This document shows positions 1 to 8,614 of a stretch of DNA of 53,454 nucleotides, piece by piece (positions within the stretch are counted from its first letter, which is position 1; each line of letters starts with the position of its first letter). The notes beneath the pieces are model-generated. The model searched no databases, was not told where the DNA came from, and saw only the letters and a list, made by a program, of their open reading frames with translations. This DNA comes from Laribacter hongkongensis DSM 14985. GTDB lineage: Bacteria > Pseudomonadota > Gammaproteobacteria > Burkholderiales > Aquaspirillaceae. The stretch covers positions 1 through 53,454 of the forward strand of contig NZ_AUHR01000018.1 in assembly GCF_000423285.1 (NCBI RefSeq), written 5' to 3'. A program made the position numbers and the translations under genes.

Positions 1-371
1 CGGATGGACAGGGTGTCCGGGCTGCCGCTGTGCTCAACCTCGTCGACGGTGTATACGCCCTTGTCCACCAGGGGCTGCCCCTTCCAGCCGATGGCCACAC
101 GCAGGCGGGCACCCCGGTTGGGGATGTCCAGCAGGCCGTCGCTGTCATCCAGTGACAGGTCCAGCATGTCGGCCTCGAGGCTGCGGTTGTCGGTCAGTGT
201 GAGCGAGACCAGCCGGCCGGCAAACACCGGCGTCAGGTCGGTGCTGTTGCCGTCCTTGTCCTCGATGGTGATGCGGTAGTCCGGCTGCAATACCGGCTGG
301 CCGTGCAGCGCCTGGCTGGCCAGCGTCTGCATGTCGAGGCCCGTCTGCGTGTTGAGCAGGGCATCGATCAC
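1..371 (-). CDS. D: Late control protein gpD of a P2-like phage, 5' part only (left copy)
   Basis: This is the beginning of a P2-family gpD, a baseplate hub/tail protein of the gp27-like type. It starts at a GTG that overlaps the stop of the gpU fragment and runs off the left edge, so only about 123 residues are visible. It contains the family pattern of a beta-rich N-terminus with VSLTLTDNRSLEADML and RGARLRVAIGWKG. An internal ATG 13 codons in is an alternative start. The sequence is identical to the right-edge copy. Nothing here shows whether the rest of the gene is intact. The identification follows from similarity to remembered gpD sequences and from the U-D order. Confidence 0.85.
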   Translation of the reverse strand, partial: MIDALLNTQTGLDMQTLASQALHGQPVLQPDYRITIEDKDGNSTDLTPVFAGRLVSLTLTDNRSLEADMLDLSLDDSDGLLDIPNRGARLRVAIGWKGQPLVDKGVYTVDEVEHSGSPDTLSI

Positions 372-476
372 GGCATGGCCTCCCATGCCATGTTCAGCAG
401 CTGCTCTGAGAGATTGCCGAGCTTTGCCAACCGGTCGGCGGCATCGTCCTCGACCCGGGCCAGACTGACGGTGAAC
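1..476. repeat. Left copy of 476-bp perfect inverted terminal repeat
   Basis: Bases 1-476 are the exact reverse complement of 52979-53454. Identity stops at 476/477: after the shared GTGAAC the left copy continues AGGCC while the right copy continues TCGAT. The repeat carries the 3' end of phage gene U and the first part of gene D. Both copies end exactly at the window edge. This suggests either a second phage locus in opposite orientation or an assembly boundary. Confidence 0.97.
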
Positions 477-616
477 AGGCCAACCGAGCCTAGCCATGGC
501 ATCAACTCACGCATCTGCAACCGGAACCGGTCATGGTTCTGGTGAGGTTGCACATCCATGGCGTAGTATCGGCAAGTAACCAGTTCGCCCCCGACAAATG
601 ACAGGAGAATTGTCAT
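368..616 (-). pseudogene. Truncated gpU tail protein fused in frame to unrelated sequence
   Basis: The last 35 residues of this 82-residue ORF (ending NMAWEAMP) are identical to the C-terminus of the full gpU at the right edge. The first 47 or so come from DNA beyond the repeat boundary at 476 and do not resemble gpU or any family I recognise. The reading frame stays open across the junction, back to an ATG at 616. This is most simply a remnant of gene U cut by recombination, or a chimeric assembly join. Expression is not indicated: no Shine-Dalgarno sequence is evident and the ORF is divergent from the stress-protein gene. Confidence 0.6.
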
Positions 617-720
617 CCACGACCGGGCTGCATGCAGTCAGACAATCGTGACAAGCCCCGTCCGGCAAGAACAATCTGCAAAACAGCCCTGTCTTCCGCC
701 CTTCCACAGGAGCAGCCAGC

Positions 721-1611
721 ATGACTGATTTTCACCGGATTCTCGCCGCCACCGACCTCTCGGCCCCTGCACGTCATGCCGCAGAACGGGCTGCACTGGT
801 CAGCCAGGAAATCATGGCGACCCTCCACCTGCTGCACATTCCCCATCTCGCCAGCCTTGAGCGCCTGCAACAACTTGCCGTTCCCGGTGAAGAGCGCATG
901 GAAACCCGCATACACATACAGGCTCAGGCACAACAACGACTCGACGTACTGGCCACTGCGCTTGACCAGCGTTTTGGTACATGCCCCGTCACGCATGTCG
1001 AGGCCGGTCCGCTCCTGCCGACCCTGAGGCGGATGATCAGCGCGATTACCGCCGACCTGCTGGTCTGCGGGGCCAAAGGCGAAAGCCTGGTCCGGCACCA
1101 TTTGCTGGGTACCACGGCACACCGCATGATCAGCACCGCCACCTGTCCTGTACTGGTCGTCAAACAGACCGCGCATGAACCCTATCGCCGCCTGCTGGTA
1201 CCGGTAGATTTTTCTCCGGCCTCCAGTCGCGCCATCCGGCACGCCCTTGCCCTGGCGCCCCAAGCCGAAATCGTGCTGCTGCATGCCTTTGAAGTCCCCT
1301 TCGAAGGCCAGTTGCGCTATGCCGGCGTTGACGACCAGATGCTCCGGCACTACCGCTCGCAGATGAAGCAACAGGCTACCGAAAAGCTCCAGGAATTGCG
1401 CAAAACAACCGGTCTGTCCGCTGATCGCTGCGAATCGGTCATTCTGCACGGGCATCCGGCCTTCCACATCCTTGAGCAGGAACAGATCCAGGATTGCGAC
1501 CTGATCGTCATGGGCAAGCAGGGAGAAAGCATGATTGAAACCCTGTTGCTGGGCAGTGTCACCAAGCATGTCCTGGCAGAATCGCAGGGCGACATCCTGG
1601 TTTCGGTCTGA
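721..1611 (+). CDS. Universal stress protein with two tandem Usp domains
   Basis: The 296-residue protein contains two UspA-type domains, roughly residues 1-145 and 155-296. Each ends in the nucleotide-binding pattern G-x2-G-x9-G-S/T: GAKGESLVRHHLLGTT in the first and GKQGESMIETLLLGSV in the second. Tandem Usp proteins of this size are cytoplasmic, usually bind ATP and are made under starvation or oxidative stress. The substrate is unknown. The start is supported by AGGAG about 7 bases upstream of the ATG. It is the first intact gene right of the phage fragment. It converges with the sensor kinase gene, with about 170 bases and no strong terminator between them. Confidence 0.92.
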   Translation: MTDFHRILAATDLSAPARHAAERAALVSQEIMATLHLLHIPHLASLERLQQLAVPGEERMETRIHIQAQAQQRLDVLATALDQRFGTCPVTHVEAGPLLPTLRRMISAITADLLVCGAKGESLVRHHLLGTTAHRMISTATCPVLVVKQTAHEPYRRLLVPVDFSPASSRAIRHALALAPQAEIVLLHAFEVPFEGQLRYAGVDDQMLRHYRSQMKQQATEKLQELRKTTGLSADRCESVILHGHPAFHILEQEQIQDCDLIVMGKQGESMIETLLLGSVTKHVLAESQGDILVSV

Positions 1612-1781
1612 AAACCCGGCTGGCACCCTCGGTGCTGGCGACAAAAACCGGAACGCTGCCATACCTGATCCAGCCGGGCATTACCGCAACCTTCGTGCCA
1701 GACCGGCCATCACTTCCCTGACCCTGCGCCCGCCTGGCAGACCTTTTCCAGACGAAACCACCAGCCAGTCCGCTGCCGGTT

Positions 1782-3950
1782 TCAGCCCGTCCTGTCCGGC
1801 TGACGAGCCGGTACCTCCTGCATCAAGGGCGCAGGCAGCAATCGAGGCCCGGACAACGGTACCGTCGATACGACAACCGGCAGCTGCACGACAAACTCGC
1901 TGCCACCACCGGCCCGGTCCCGTACATGTATCTGTCCCTGGTGCTGCTCGACAATGCGGCGCACGATGGACAGTCCGAGCCCCAGTCCGCGAATGCTGGC
2001 GACGTGTTCGCGCCCGCGCTCGTAGCGCTCGAAAATCGTTTCCTTGAGAGCGTCGGGCACGCCACTGCCCCGGTCTGCCACAACCAGCACCAGCATGCCG
2101 TCAGGTCGGCATCCGGCATGCAGTTCAACCGGCAGCCCGGCCGGCGAGTACTTGCGGGCATTGTCGATCAGGTTGTGCAGCGCCACACGCAGCAGGAAAG
2201 GATCAATCACCACCTCGGCCACCGGAAGTTCATGCAAATGAATGTCGCCGGATTCGCACTGGATACCGGCAACCACCTCCTGCAACCAGACCGCCAGCGT
2301 GCAGCAAACCGGTTGCAGGCGCTGCGACTGCTGTCCCAGCCGGTCATCTGCCAGCCAGTTGTCGCACAGGGCCGTCAGCCGGCGTACTTCCTGCCGGATG
2401 CGGGCCAGACGCGACTGGCTGCTGCGATCAGACGCCGGCAGCCGCAGCGACAGCATCTGCGAAGCACTGTCGATCACGGCCATCGGCGTACGCAGCTCAT
2501 GCGACAACATGGCAACAAAGCGGCGCTGCTCGTCCAGATCCCGCTGCTTGTCGGTCAGCGACAGCTTGAGCTGCGCCTCACGCTGCAACAACAGTCTCTC
2601 GGTACGCTGCCGTTCGCTGATTTCCTCGCGCAACAACCGGGTCCGCTCGTCCACCTGCGCGTCCAGCCGCCGGCTCAATGCCCGGGCACGGGACAGTCTG
2701 GCGACCTGTGCCAGTGTCTTTTTCTGTTGCCGGCTGAGGGTCCGGAATGCAAGGCCGGTACCCATGAACACCATCTGCAACAGGTGCGCCCCGACAGCCA
2801 GCATGTGGTTCAGCTCCCCCGGCTCCAGTACGCCCAGCAAACGCAGGAAATTCATGTCGATGCCGATGCTGTACACCGACAAACCGGCCAGAAACCAGTA
2901 GCCCAGTTGCAGCCGGCGCTGGCGGATCTGCCGCCAGCACACCCACGGCAACCAGTGGATCAGTACCAGCGACAGCAGCAGGACCAGCGGCATCAGCATG
3001 CCGTAACCGCCAAACGGCATGACAAGGCAGCCCAGTCCTGCCAGAAGGTTGGTCAGCACAATGGTCCGGTGCGCCCATGGTGCACGTCGCCGGGTTTTCA
3101 GGATCCGGGCAAAGCACAGGTTGGACAGCATGATGGCCAGCAGGAACGACAGCCCCGTCGTATAGAACGACCAGGCCGGGTTCTCGGGGTGCAGGTAACG
3201 TACCGTCAGCCCCATGGGAGCCGCCAGCGCCACACCGCTGCAAACGAGGTATGCGGCGTAAAGCAGATAGACCGTTTCCCTGGAGGCCCGCCACCACACC
3301 AGCGACAGCAGCCCGACCAGCAGCAATGCACCAAAAAACAACCCTTGCCCGAGCAGGGCATGCTGCATGTGCACGAGATAGGCGGTTTCGCCATAGATCA
3401 CCGGATCAGCCTGCATGGCGCTGCTTGTGCGGATCCGCAACAGGTACAGCGACTCTCCGACCGGAGCCAGCCGGAATGTCGCCATCGGTACCAGCATCCT
3501 TCGTCCGGAAAACGGCAGGGTGTCGCCGATGCTTTCTTCCTTCCAGTCACCGGCATGTCTGGCAAACAGGCTGACACGGTCCAGTACGGCCGGCGGAACC
3601 TCCAGCCAGTGTGCCAATACCGGATCGGCAGGTGCGCGCAAGCGGAAAGCCAGCCAGACATCGTCGCCGGTATATCCCAGGGAAACATTGCCGGCCAGCG
3701 GGGAAAACTCGTCCGCCGCCAGCCGGCTGGCGGCTTCCGTGACACTCAGAAGCCGGGTCGGATCCCGTAGCACGACCATGTAGCCGGCTATGGGCAGTTG
3801 ATCCCGGGTACCTGTCAGCTGGAGCAGGGCCGGTTGGGCAGCATGCACGGATACACCGGCCAAGCACAGCCATCCTGCCACAAACCATGCCAGCCAGCGG
3901 AACGGTACACGACCGCTACTCTCCAGCCCGCTTGCGCCATATAATCCCAT
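1782..3950 (-). CDS. 7TM-DISM sensor histidine kinase
   Basis: The 722-residue protein has a signal or anchor segment at about 18-38, an extracytoplasmic DISM-type sensing domain (about 45-170) and seven hydrophobic segments (about 195-400). A charged coiled coil (about 405-480) leads to a full kinase core: H box MLSHELRTPM with the phosphoacceptor His near residue 484, N box HNLIDNARKYS near 593, G1 DRGSGVPD, F box IFERYERG and G2 GLGLGLSIV. DISM proteins typically sense periplasmic carbohydrates or related small ligands; the ligand here is unknown. It is divergent from the response regulator, with start codons only about 25 bases apart, which indicates a cognate pair. No clear ribosome-binding site precedes the ATG at 3950, and no in-frame alternative was found before the hydrophobic segment. 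Confidence 0.92.
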   Translation of the reverse strand: MGLYGASGLESSGRVPFRWLAWFVAGWLCLAGVSVHAAQPALLQLTGTRDQLPIAGYMVVLRDPTRLLSVTEAASRLAADEFSPLAGNVSLGYTGDDVWLAFRLRAPADPVLAHWLEVPPAVLDRVSLFARHAGDWKEESIGDTLPFSGRRMLVPMATFRLAPVGESLYLLRIRTSSAMQADPVIYGETAYLVHMQHALLGQGLFFGALLLVGLLSLVWWRASRETVYLLYAAYLVCSGVALAAPMGLTVRYLHPENPAWSFYTTGLSFLLAIMLSNLCFARILKTRRRAPWAHRTIVLTNLLAGLGCLVMPFGGYGMLMPLVLLLSLVLIHWLPWVCWRQIRQRRLQLGYWFLAGLSVYSIGIDMNFLRLLGVLEPGELNHMLAVGAHLLQMVFMGTGLAFRTLSRQQKKTLAQVARLSRARALSRRLDAQVDERTRLLREEISERQRTERLLLQREAQLKLSLTDKQRDLDEQRRFVAMLSHELRTPMAVIDSASQMLSLRLPASDRSSQSRLARIRQEVRRLTALCDNWLADDRLGQQSQRLQPVCCTLAVWLQEVVAGIQCESGDIHLHELPVAEVVIDPFLLRVALHNLIDNARKYSPAGLPVELHAGCRPDGMLVLVVADRGSGVPDALKETIFERYERGREHVASIRGLGLGLSIVRRIVEQHQGQIHVRDRAGGGSEFVVQLPVVVSTVPLSGPRLLPAPLMQEVPARQPDRTG

Positions 3951-3970
3951 TCAACATCAAACAGATTGAT
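3940..3970 (+). promoter_or_regulatory. Candidate -10 box and inverted repeat between kinase and regulator
   Basis: A perfect TATAAT (3940-3945) lies inside the first codons of the kinase gene and would start transcription about 20 bases before the regulator ATG at 3975. Its -35 region is poor. Just after it, ATCAA-N5-TTGAT (3956-3970) forms a short inverted repeat centred between the two start codons, a plausible autoregulatory operator. The assignment is by eye only. Confidence 0.4.
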
Positions 3971-3974
3971 AAAA

Positions 3975-4715
3975 ATGCCTGAATCATATCGTTTTTTCCG
4001 CATCGCCGTGGTCGAAGACGAACCGACGCTGCGTGACGATATGGCGGACTTCCTGTCGTCGTATGGCCATTTCGTCAGCGCCAGCCCTTCTGCCGAGGCA
4101 TTCTGGCGCCAGCATGCCGGCAATCTGCCCGACCTCGTGATCCTGGATCTGGGCCTGCCCGGTTCGGATGGTCTGACGCTGGCCGCCCAGCTGCGCGAAC
4201 TGCCACAGCCTCCGTGCATCCTGATGGTGACGGCCCGCAGCCAGCGCGAACAGCGCCTGGAGGGCTATGCCGCAGGTGCGGACGTGTATCTCGTCAAGCC
4301 GGTCGACTATCAGGAGCTGGCAGCCCTGATCCAGCGGCAGTGTGAACGCCGGCAGACCCCGGCCCGCACGCAGCTGCGCTGGCAACTCAAGCCACAGAGC
4401 TGGCTCTTGGTCACGCCGGAGGGAGAAGAAATCCAGCTCAGCGTCAGCGAGACCCTGTTGCTGCAGGAAATGGCCCGGCAAACCGGCATACCGGTCGGAC
4501 ATGCCCAGCTGATCCGGGCAATCGGCCACCAGCCGGACTATTTCGATCCCCGCCGGCTGGCAACCCAGATCCATCGGCTGCGCGACAAGCCCCTGCGACA
4601 GTGCGGCAAGACCCTGCCGATCGAATCGGTATACGCCCGTGGCTACGCCCTGACCGAGCCCCTGCACATCGACGGCGAGCATTTGCCGCCACACCCGGCA
4701 GCCCGGGACCGCTGA
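3975..4715 (+). CDS. OmpR-type two-component response regulator
   Basis: The protein is 246 residues from the ATG at 3975; a TTG three codons earlier is also possible. The receiver domain has the acidic pair in VVEDEP, the phosphoacceptor Asp58 in VILDLGLPG, a Thr in MVTARS and Lys108 in YLVKPV. The C-terminal part (about 140-235) has the length and the VYARGYAL ending of an OmpR/PhoB winged-helix DNA-binding domain, although its middle is divergent. The gene is divergent from the DISM kinase and is presumably phosphorylated by it. The short intergenic region means the regulator may control both genes by binding the repeat at 3956-3970. Target genes are unknown. Confidence 0.9.
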   Translation: MPESYRFFRIAVVEDEPTLRDDMADFLSSYGHFVSASPSAEAFWRQHAGNLPDLVILDLGLPGSDGLTLAAQLRELPQPPCILMVTARSQREQRLEGYAAGADVYLVKPVDYQELAALIQRQCERRQTPARTQLRWQLKPQSWLLVTPEGEEIQLSVSETLLLQEMARQTGIPVGHAQLIRAIGHQPDYFDPRRLATQIHRLRDKPLRQCGKTLPIESVYARGYALTEPLHIDGEHLPPHPAARDR

Positions 4716-4824
4716 ATATTGTTGCCCCCTCCCTGCCGGCAACAGTACCAGGCAGCAGGGTCATCAGATGCAAGTCTGGACGGCAGGACACCGGAGCAAC
4801 ACCTGGCCGGGCTGACCAGGAGTT

Positions 4825-4903
4825 GCCAACAAAATCTGTTTTCTCTGCAAGCCAAGGCGGCCTGATCAAGACCTTGCCAATGCTTGCCTGCGGTTTTGTT
4901 GGC
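4825..4903. repeat. Inverted repeat in the regulator-ppx convergent gap
   Basis: GCCAACAAAA (4825-4834) and its perfect complement TTTTGTTGGC (4894-4903) flank about 59 bases in the 200-base gap between two convergent genes. It could fold as a long-loop terminator or be a remnant of a small element. No coding sequence is evident. Confidence 0.35.
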
Positions 4904-4916
4904 TGCCCGAGCCTTC

Positions 4917-6440
4917 TCAGCTGCTTTTGCGTGTACGTTCCGGCTCTGCCAAGAGCTGCGGAATCAGCAGCTCAAAGCCGATGTCCTTCCAGCGTACCGC
5001 CTCTTCGGCAAGTGCCGTGGCAGTCAGCGGGTGCTGCCTGAGCCAGTCAGGTTCGAAAACCAGCCGGAATACGTGTCCGGAATCACTGCTGGCCATGAAG
5101 GTGGCCGGAAAAGCCGGATCGCGGCGGCTGCGGCTCAACAGCGCGGCCAGCCGCAACGACAGGATGGCCGGCCAGAGCGATTCGTCGATCCCGACACGAT
5201 TGGCCAGCTTGGTCAGCGAACCGCGCTGCGCCATGATCAGGGTGGCCAGCCGCTGCTGCTCGCGCCGGGAAAAGCCCGGCATGTCGCTGTTTTCCACGAT
5301 GTACGCGGCATGCTTGTGAAAACCCGAGTGGGAAATGTCGAGCCCCACCTCGTGCAGCTGCGCGGCCCATGCCAGCTCGCGCTCATGCTCGCCGTCAGCC
5401 GGATAAGGTGCCAGTGCGGCGTAAAACCGCTGTGCCAGCCTAGCCACCCGCTTCGCCTGCGCCGCTTCGACATGGTAGCGGCGCATCATGAAATCCACCG
5501 TCTTGGCCCGCGGATCGCAGGCTTCTTCCCGTCCGAGCAGATCGTAAAGCACGCCGTCACGCAAGGCGCCCAGCGTCAGCCCCATGCCCTGGACCTGCAA
5601 TTCTTCAAAGACTGCCAGCATGATGGCCAGCCCGCCCGGCAGGACCGGAGCGCGGTCTTCGCGCAAGCCTTTGAGGGTCACGTCCTGCATCTGCCCGATC
5701 TTGATCAGTTCGTGGCGCAGGCGCTCCATGCCGTCCAGCGTGATGCCTTCTTCGCTGAAATCCGATTGCTCCAGAATGTCACGCAGCGAACGTGCCGTGC
5801 CCGAGGTGCCGATGGCACATTGCCAGTGCTCCGGCGAAAAGTCGCGGGCGATCCGCTGCACCTGGTCTCGTGCAGCCAGTTCGGCATCACGGAAACGGCT
5901 GCGGGTCATGCGCCCGTCCGGGAAGAACCGCAAGCTGTAACTGACACAGCCCATGGTCAGGCTCTCGGTACGCAGGGCCTGCATGCCCTGGCCGATGATG
6001 AACTCGGTGGAGCCGCCGCCAATATCGACCACCAGCCGCTTTTCCGGTGACAGCGGCAGGCTGTGCGCTGCACCCAGATAGATCAGGCGGGCCTCTTCAC
6101 GGCCGGCGATGATTTCGATCGGAAATCCAAGCAGTGCCTCGGCCTGGGCAATGAATGCCTCGGCGTGGTTGGCCACCCGCAGAGTATTGGTGCCGACCAC
6201 ACGGACGCGGTCCGGCTTGAAGCCGCGCAGGCGTTCGCCGAAGCGCGCCAGACAGGCCAGCGCGCGCGCGGCCACGGCGTCATCCAGGTTGCCGTTGGGC
6301 AACAGGCCGGCTCCGAGCCTGACGGTGTCTTTCAGCGAGTCGATCGGGAACAGTCCGCCTTCGGTTACGCGGACAATCTGGAGCCGGAAACTGTTGGAAC
6401 CAAGATCGACAGCGGCCAGCGTTTCAAAAGGGACGGTCAT
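4917..6440 (-). CDS. ppx: Exopolyphosphatase (Ppx/GppA family)
   Basis: The 507-residue cytoplasmic enzyme releases phosphate from polyphosphate chain ends. The N-terminal ASKHA fold has AAVDLGSNSFRLQIV (phosphate 1 loop) and VVDIGGGSTEFIIG (phosphate 2 loop). The C-terminal half has the HD-like helical region with AQLHEVGLDISHSGFHKHA, as in long Ppx proteins. The start is set at the ATG giving MTVPFETLAAVDLG. The open frame extends 18 codons further, but those codons lack family similarity and no good ribosome-binding site is seen for any start. It lies just downstream of phoU on the same strand, so phosphate-linked co-transcription is likely. Confidence 0.93.
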   Translation of the reverse strand: MTVPFETLAAVDLGSNSFRLQIVRVTEGGLFPIDSLKDTVRLGAGLLPNGNLDDAVAARALACLARFGERLRGFKPDRVRVVGTNTLRVANHAEAFIAQAEALLGFPIEIIAGREEARLIYLGAAHSLPLSPEKRLVVDIGGGSTEFIIGQGMQALRTESLTMGCVSYSLRFFPDGRMTRSRFRDAELAARDQVQRIARDFSPEHWQCAIGTSGTARSLRDILEQSDFSEEGITLDGMERLRHELIKIGQMQDVTLKGLREDRAPVLPGGLAIMLAVFEELQVQGMGLTLGALRDGVLYDLLGREEACDPRAKTVDFMMRRYHVEAAQAKRVARLAQRFYAALAPYPADGEHERELAWAAQLHEVGLDISHSGFHKHAAYIVENSDMPGFSRREQQRLATLIMAQRGSLTKLANRVGIDESLWPAILSLRLAALLSRSRRDPAFPATFMASSDSGHVFRLVFEPDWLRQHPLTATALAEEAVRWKDIGFELLIPQLLAEPERTRKSS

Positions 6441-6530
6441 GGTACTGCACACTCGAAGCGGCAACGCCATGGTTGCCGCGCAGGAAAACAACAACGGGAC
6501 GGCGTTACCGTCCCGTCGGCCAGTCAGGGC

Positions 6531-7232
6531 TTACAGCCCCTGACGTTCGACATCTTCCAGCGAAACGTGGCGGATGTCTTTGCCCTTGACCAAATACACC
6601 ACGTATTCGGCCAGGTTTTTGGCGTGGTCGCCAATGCGCTCGATGGCCTTGGCGATGAAAATGGTGTCCAGCGACATGGAGATGGTCCGCGGATCTTCCA
6701 TCATGAAAGTGATGAGCTGGCGCAGGTTGGCGCTGAACTCTTCGTCCAGCAGGCGGTCCTGACGGGCCACGTCCAGAGCCCCTTGGGCATCAAGACGGGC
6801 GAAGGCATCCAGTGCCCGGCGCAGCATCGACGTGGCCACCTCGGCCATTTTCTCGATTTCACGCAGGCGCGGCACAAAGACGCGGTCACCTTCGAGCATG
6901 CTCTTGCCGACCCGGGCGATCTTTTCCGCTTCGTCACCGATGCGCTCGAGATCGGTGATCGTCTTGATGACAGTCATGACCATGCGCAGGTCACGGGCAG
7001 CGGGCTGGCGGCGGGCAATGATGAGCTGGCATTCCTCGTCCAGCCGCACTTCCATCGCGTTGACCTGCACATCGTCGGCCATGACCTGGGACAAACGGTC
7101 CGTATCGCCGTCGAGCAGAGCCTGGACGGCATTGCCGATCTGCTGTTCGACCAGACCGCCCATCTGCAACACGCGGGTGCGGATGGTTTCGAGTTCTACG
7201 TCAAACTGCTTGGAGATATGTTCGTTGGGCAT
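6531..7232 (-). CDS. phoU: Phosphate transport regulator PhoU
   Basis: The 233-residue all-helical protein has two PhoU repeats. Each carries the metal-binding style motif: TDLERIGDEAEKIA in the first and KAIERIGDHAKNLAEY in the second. PhoU links the Pst transporter to the PhoR/PhoB system and represses phosphate-starvation genes. The start at MPNEHISKQF has GGAAGAG upstream. The pst genes are absent; instead the neighbour is ppx, an arrangement seen in several betaproteobacteria and consistent with control of polyphosphate turnover. Confidence 0.95.
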   Translation of the reverse strand: MPNEHISKQFDVELETIRTRVLQMGGLVEQQIGNAVQALLDGDTDRLSQVMADDVQVNAMEVRLDEECQLIIARRQPAARDLRMVMTVIKTITDLERIGDEAEKIARVGKSMLEGDRVFVPRLREIEKMAEVATSMLRRALDAFARLDAQGALDVARQDRLLDEEFSANLRQLITFMMEDPRTISMSLDTIFIAKAIERIGDHAKNLAEYVVYLVKGKDIRHVSLEDVERQGL

Positions 7233-7351
7233 GCTGTCGCTCTTCCATTCAACTGCCAAGGGAATGCAGGCATCCCCCTGCGGAAATTGCCGGTGACACA
7301 CGCCACCGGCAATCACGGTACCAGACTAAAGCAGGCAGTCTAGTCGTTTCC

Positions 7352-7374
7352 CTGTTACCGCTTGATGACAGGGA
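7352..7374 (-). terminator. Weak hairpin after rpiA
   Basis: CCCTGT and ACAGGG pair across a 12-base loop immediately downstream of the rpiA stop codon. Only AAACG follows, so it is a weak or non-intrinsic terminator candidate. Confidence 0.3.
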
Positions 7375-8037
7375 TCATTCAATGGTCTGGACGGTACCGT
7401 CGCTGCGACCCAGCAGCAGCACGTCGGCACGGCGGCGTGCAAACAGGCCGCAGGTCACCACGCCGGCCATGCGGTTGATGGTTTCTTCCATCTCCAGCGG
7501 CTGGTCGATGGCCAGGTCATGCACGTCCAGGATCAGGTTGCCGTTGTCGGTCACGAAATTTTCGCGCCATTCCGGATGACCGCCCAGCTTGACAAGCTTG
7601 CGGGCCACCAGGCTGCGCGCCATCGGGATGACCTCGACCGGCAGCGGGAACGCCCCCAGCCGCTTGACCAGCTTGCTTTCGTCCGCAATGCAGATGAACT
7701 GGCGGGACGAGGTGGCCACGATCTTTTCACGGGTCAGCGCACCGCCACCGCCCTTGATCATGTGCAGGTAATGGTTGATCTCGTCGCAACCATCCACATA
7801 CACCGGCAATTCACCCACGCCGTTCAGGTCGAACACCTGGATGCCGATCGCCTTCAGGCGGTCGGCAGTCGCCTGGGAGCTCGCCACGGCGCCTTCGATG
7901 CGGTCCTTGATCCTGGCCAGTTCATCGATGAAAAAGTTGGCAGTCGATCCGGTGCCCACGCCGATAATGGCGCCTTCCGGCACGTAGTCGATCGCTTTTC
8001 TGGCAGCCGCTGCTTTCATTTTGTCTTGTTCGTTCAT
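7375..8037 (-). CDS. rpiA: Ribose-5-phosphate isomerase A
   Basis: The 220-residue enzyme interconverts ribose-5-phosphate and ribulose-5-phosphate in the pentose phosphate pathway. It has the phosphate loop [10 protein letters not shown], the catalytic-region motif VDGCDEIN and the glycine-rich [11 protein letters not shown], all at the usual spacing, and full family length. The start is placed at [11 protein letters not shown], which matches other RpiA N-termini. The frame stays open 87 codons further upstream, but that part overlaps the ispF side and does not look like protein. It is probably transcribed alone or by read-through from ispF, 73 bases upstream. Confidence 0.96.
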   Translation of the reverse strand: MNEQDKMKAAAARKAIDYVPEGAIIGVGTGSTANFFIDELARIKDRIEGAVASSQATADRLKAIGIQVFDLNGVGELPVYVDGCDEINHYLHMIKGGGGALTREKIVATSSRQFICIADESKLVKRLGAFPLPVEVIPMARSLVARKLVKLGGHPEWRENFVTDNGNLILDVHDLAIDQPLEMEETINRMAGVVTCGLFARRRADVLLLGRSDGTVQTIE

Positions 8038-8110
8038 GCTGACGTTCTCCACAGTAACCGCCGCCATTATCCCACAGCATGGTGACGCTGACATGGCAGC
8101 AGACAGGTTT

Positions 8111-8599
8111 TCATTCCTGCAGGCGTGATTGCAGCAGGCACACGGCGTCGGCGGCAATGCCTTCGCCCCGGCCCAGATGCCCGAGGCGTTCACTGGTCTT
8201 GGCCTTGACGTTGACCCGGTCCGGAGACAGCCCCAGATCAGCCGCCAGATGACTGCGCATGGCTTCGACGTACGGTGCCAGCCTGGGCGCCTGGGCAATC
8301 ACCGTGCTGTCGACGTTCACGATGTCAAAACCGGCTTCCCGCACCCGGCGCACCGCTTCCCGCAGCAGCACACGGCTGTCTGCTCCCTTGAACTCTAGGT
8401 CAGTGTCAGGAAAGTGCCGGCCAATGTCGCCCAGCGCTGCTGCGCCAAACAGTGCGTCGGTAATGGCGTGGCACAGCGCATCAGCATCCGAATGCCCGTC
8501 CAGCCCCTTGTCAAACGGGATCGTCACCCCGCCCAGTACCAGAGGCCGCCCCTCCACCAGCCGGTGCACGTCCCATCCCTGCCCGATTCGCAGATTCAT
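8111..8599 (-). CDS. ispF: 2-C-methyl-D-erythritol 2,4-cyclodiphosphate synthase
   Basis: The 162-residue protein catalyses the cyclising step of the MEP isoprenoid pathway. Zinc ligands are visible as Asp10 and His12 in GWDVHRL and His44 in ADALCHAI. The signature GHSDADAL and the C-terminal [16 protein letters not shown] (CDP-ME binding) are intact. The length is normal for the trimeric enzyme. It follows ispD by 15 bases, so the two successive MEP-pathway enzymes form one operon. Confidence 0.97.
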   Translation of the reverse strand: MNLRIGQGWDVHRLVEGRPLVLGGVTIPFDKGLDGHSDADALCHAITDALFGAAALGDIGRHFPDTDLEFKGADSRVLLREAVRRVREAGFDIVNVDSTVIAQAPRLAPYVEAMRSHLAADLGLSPDRVNVKAKTSERLGHLGRGEGIAADAVCLLQSRLQE

Positions 8600-8614
8600 C
8601 CCTTGTTCTCCTTG

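Noticed and set aside
1-476. Terminal inverted repeats of a transposon or linear replicon
   Set aside because: The repeat is ordinary phage coding sequence (U and D), not transposon ends or a telomere-like hairpin.
1926-3770. Long plus-strand ORF of 614 codons antisense to the sensor kinase
   Set aside because: It is the shadow of a high-G+C gene: Gln/His/Arg-rich with no motifs, while the opposite strand encodes a complete kinase.
3966-3974. TTG start for the response regulator three codons before the ATG
   Set aside because: There is no ribosome-binding site advantage, and the TTG forms part of the inverted repeat. The ATG at 3975 is preferred.
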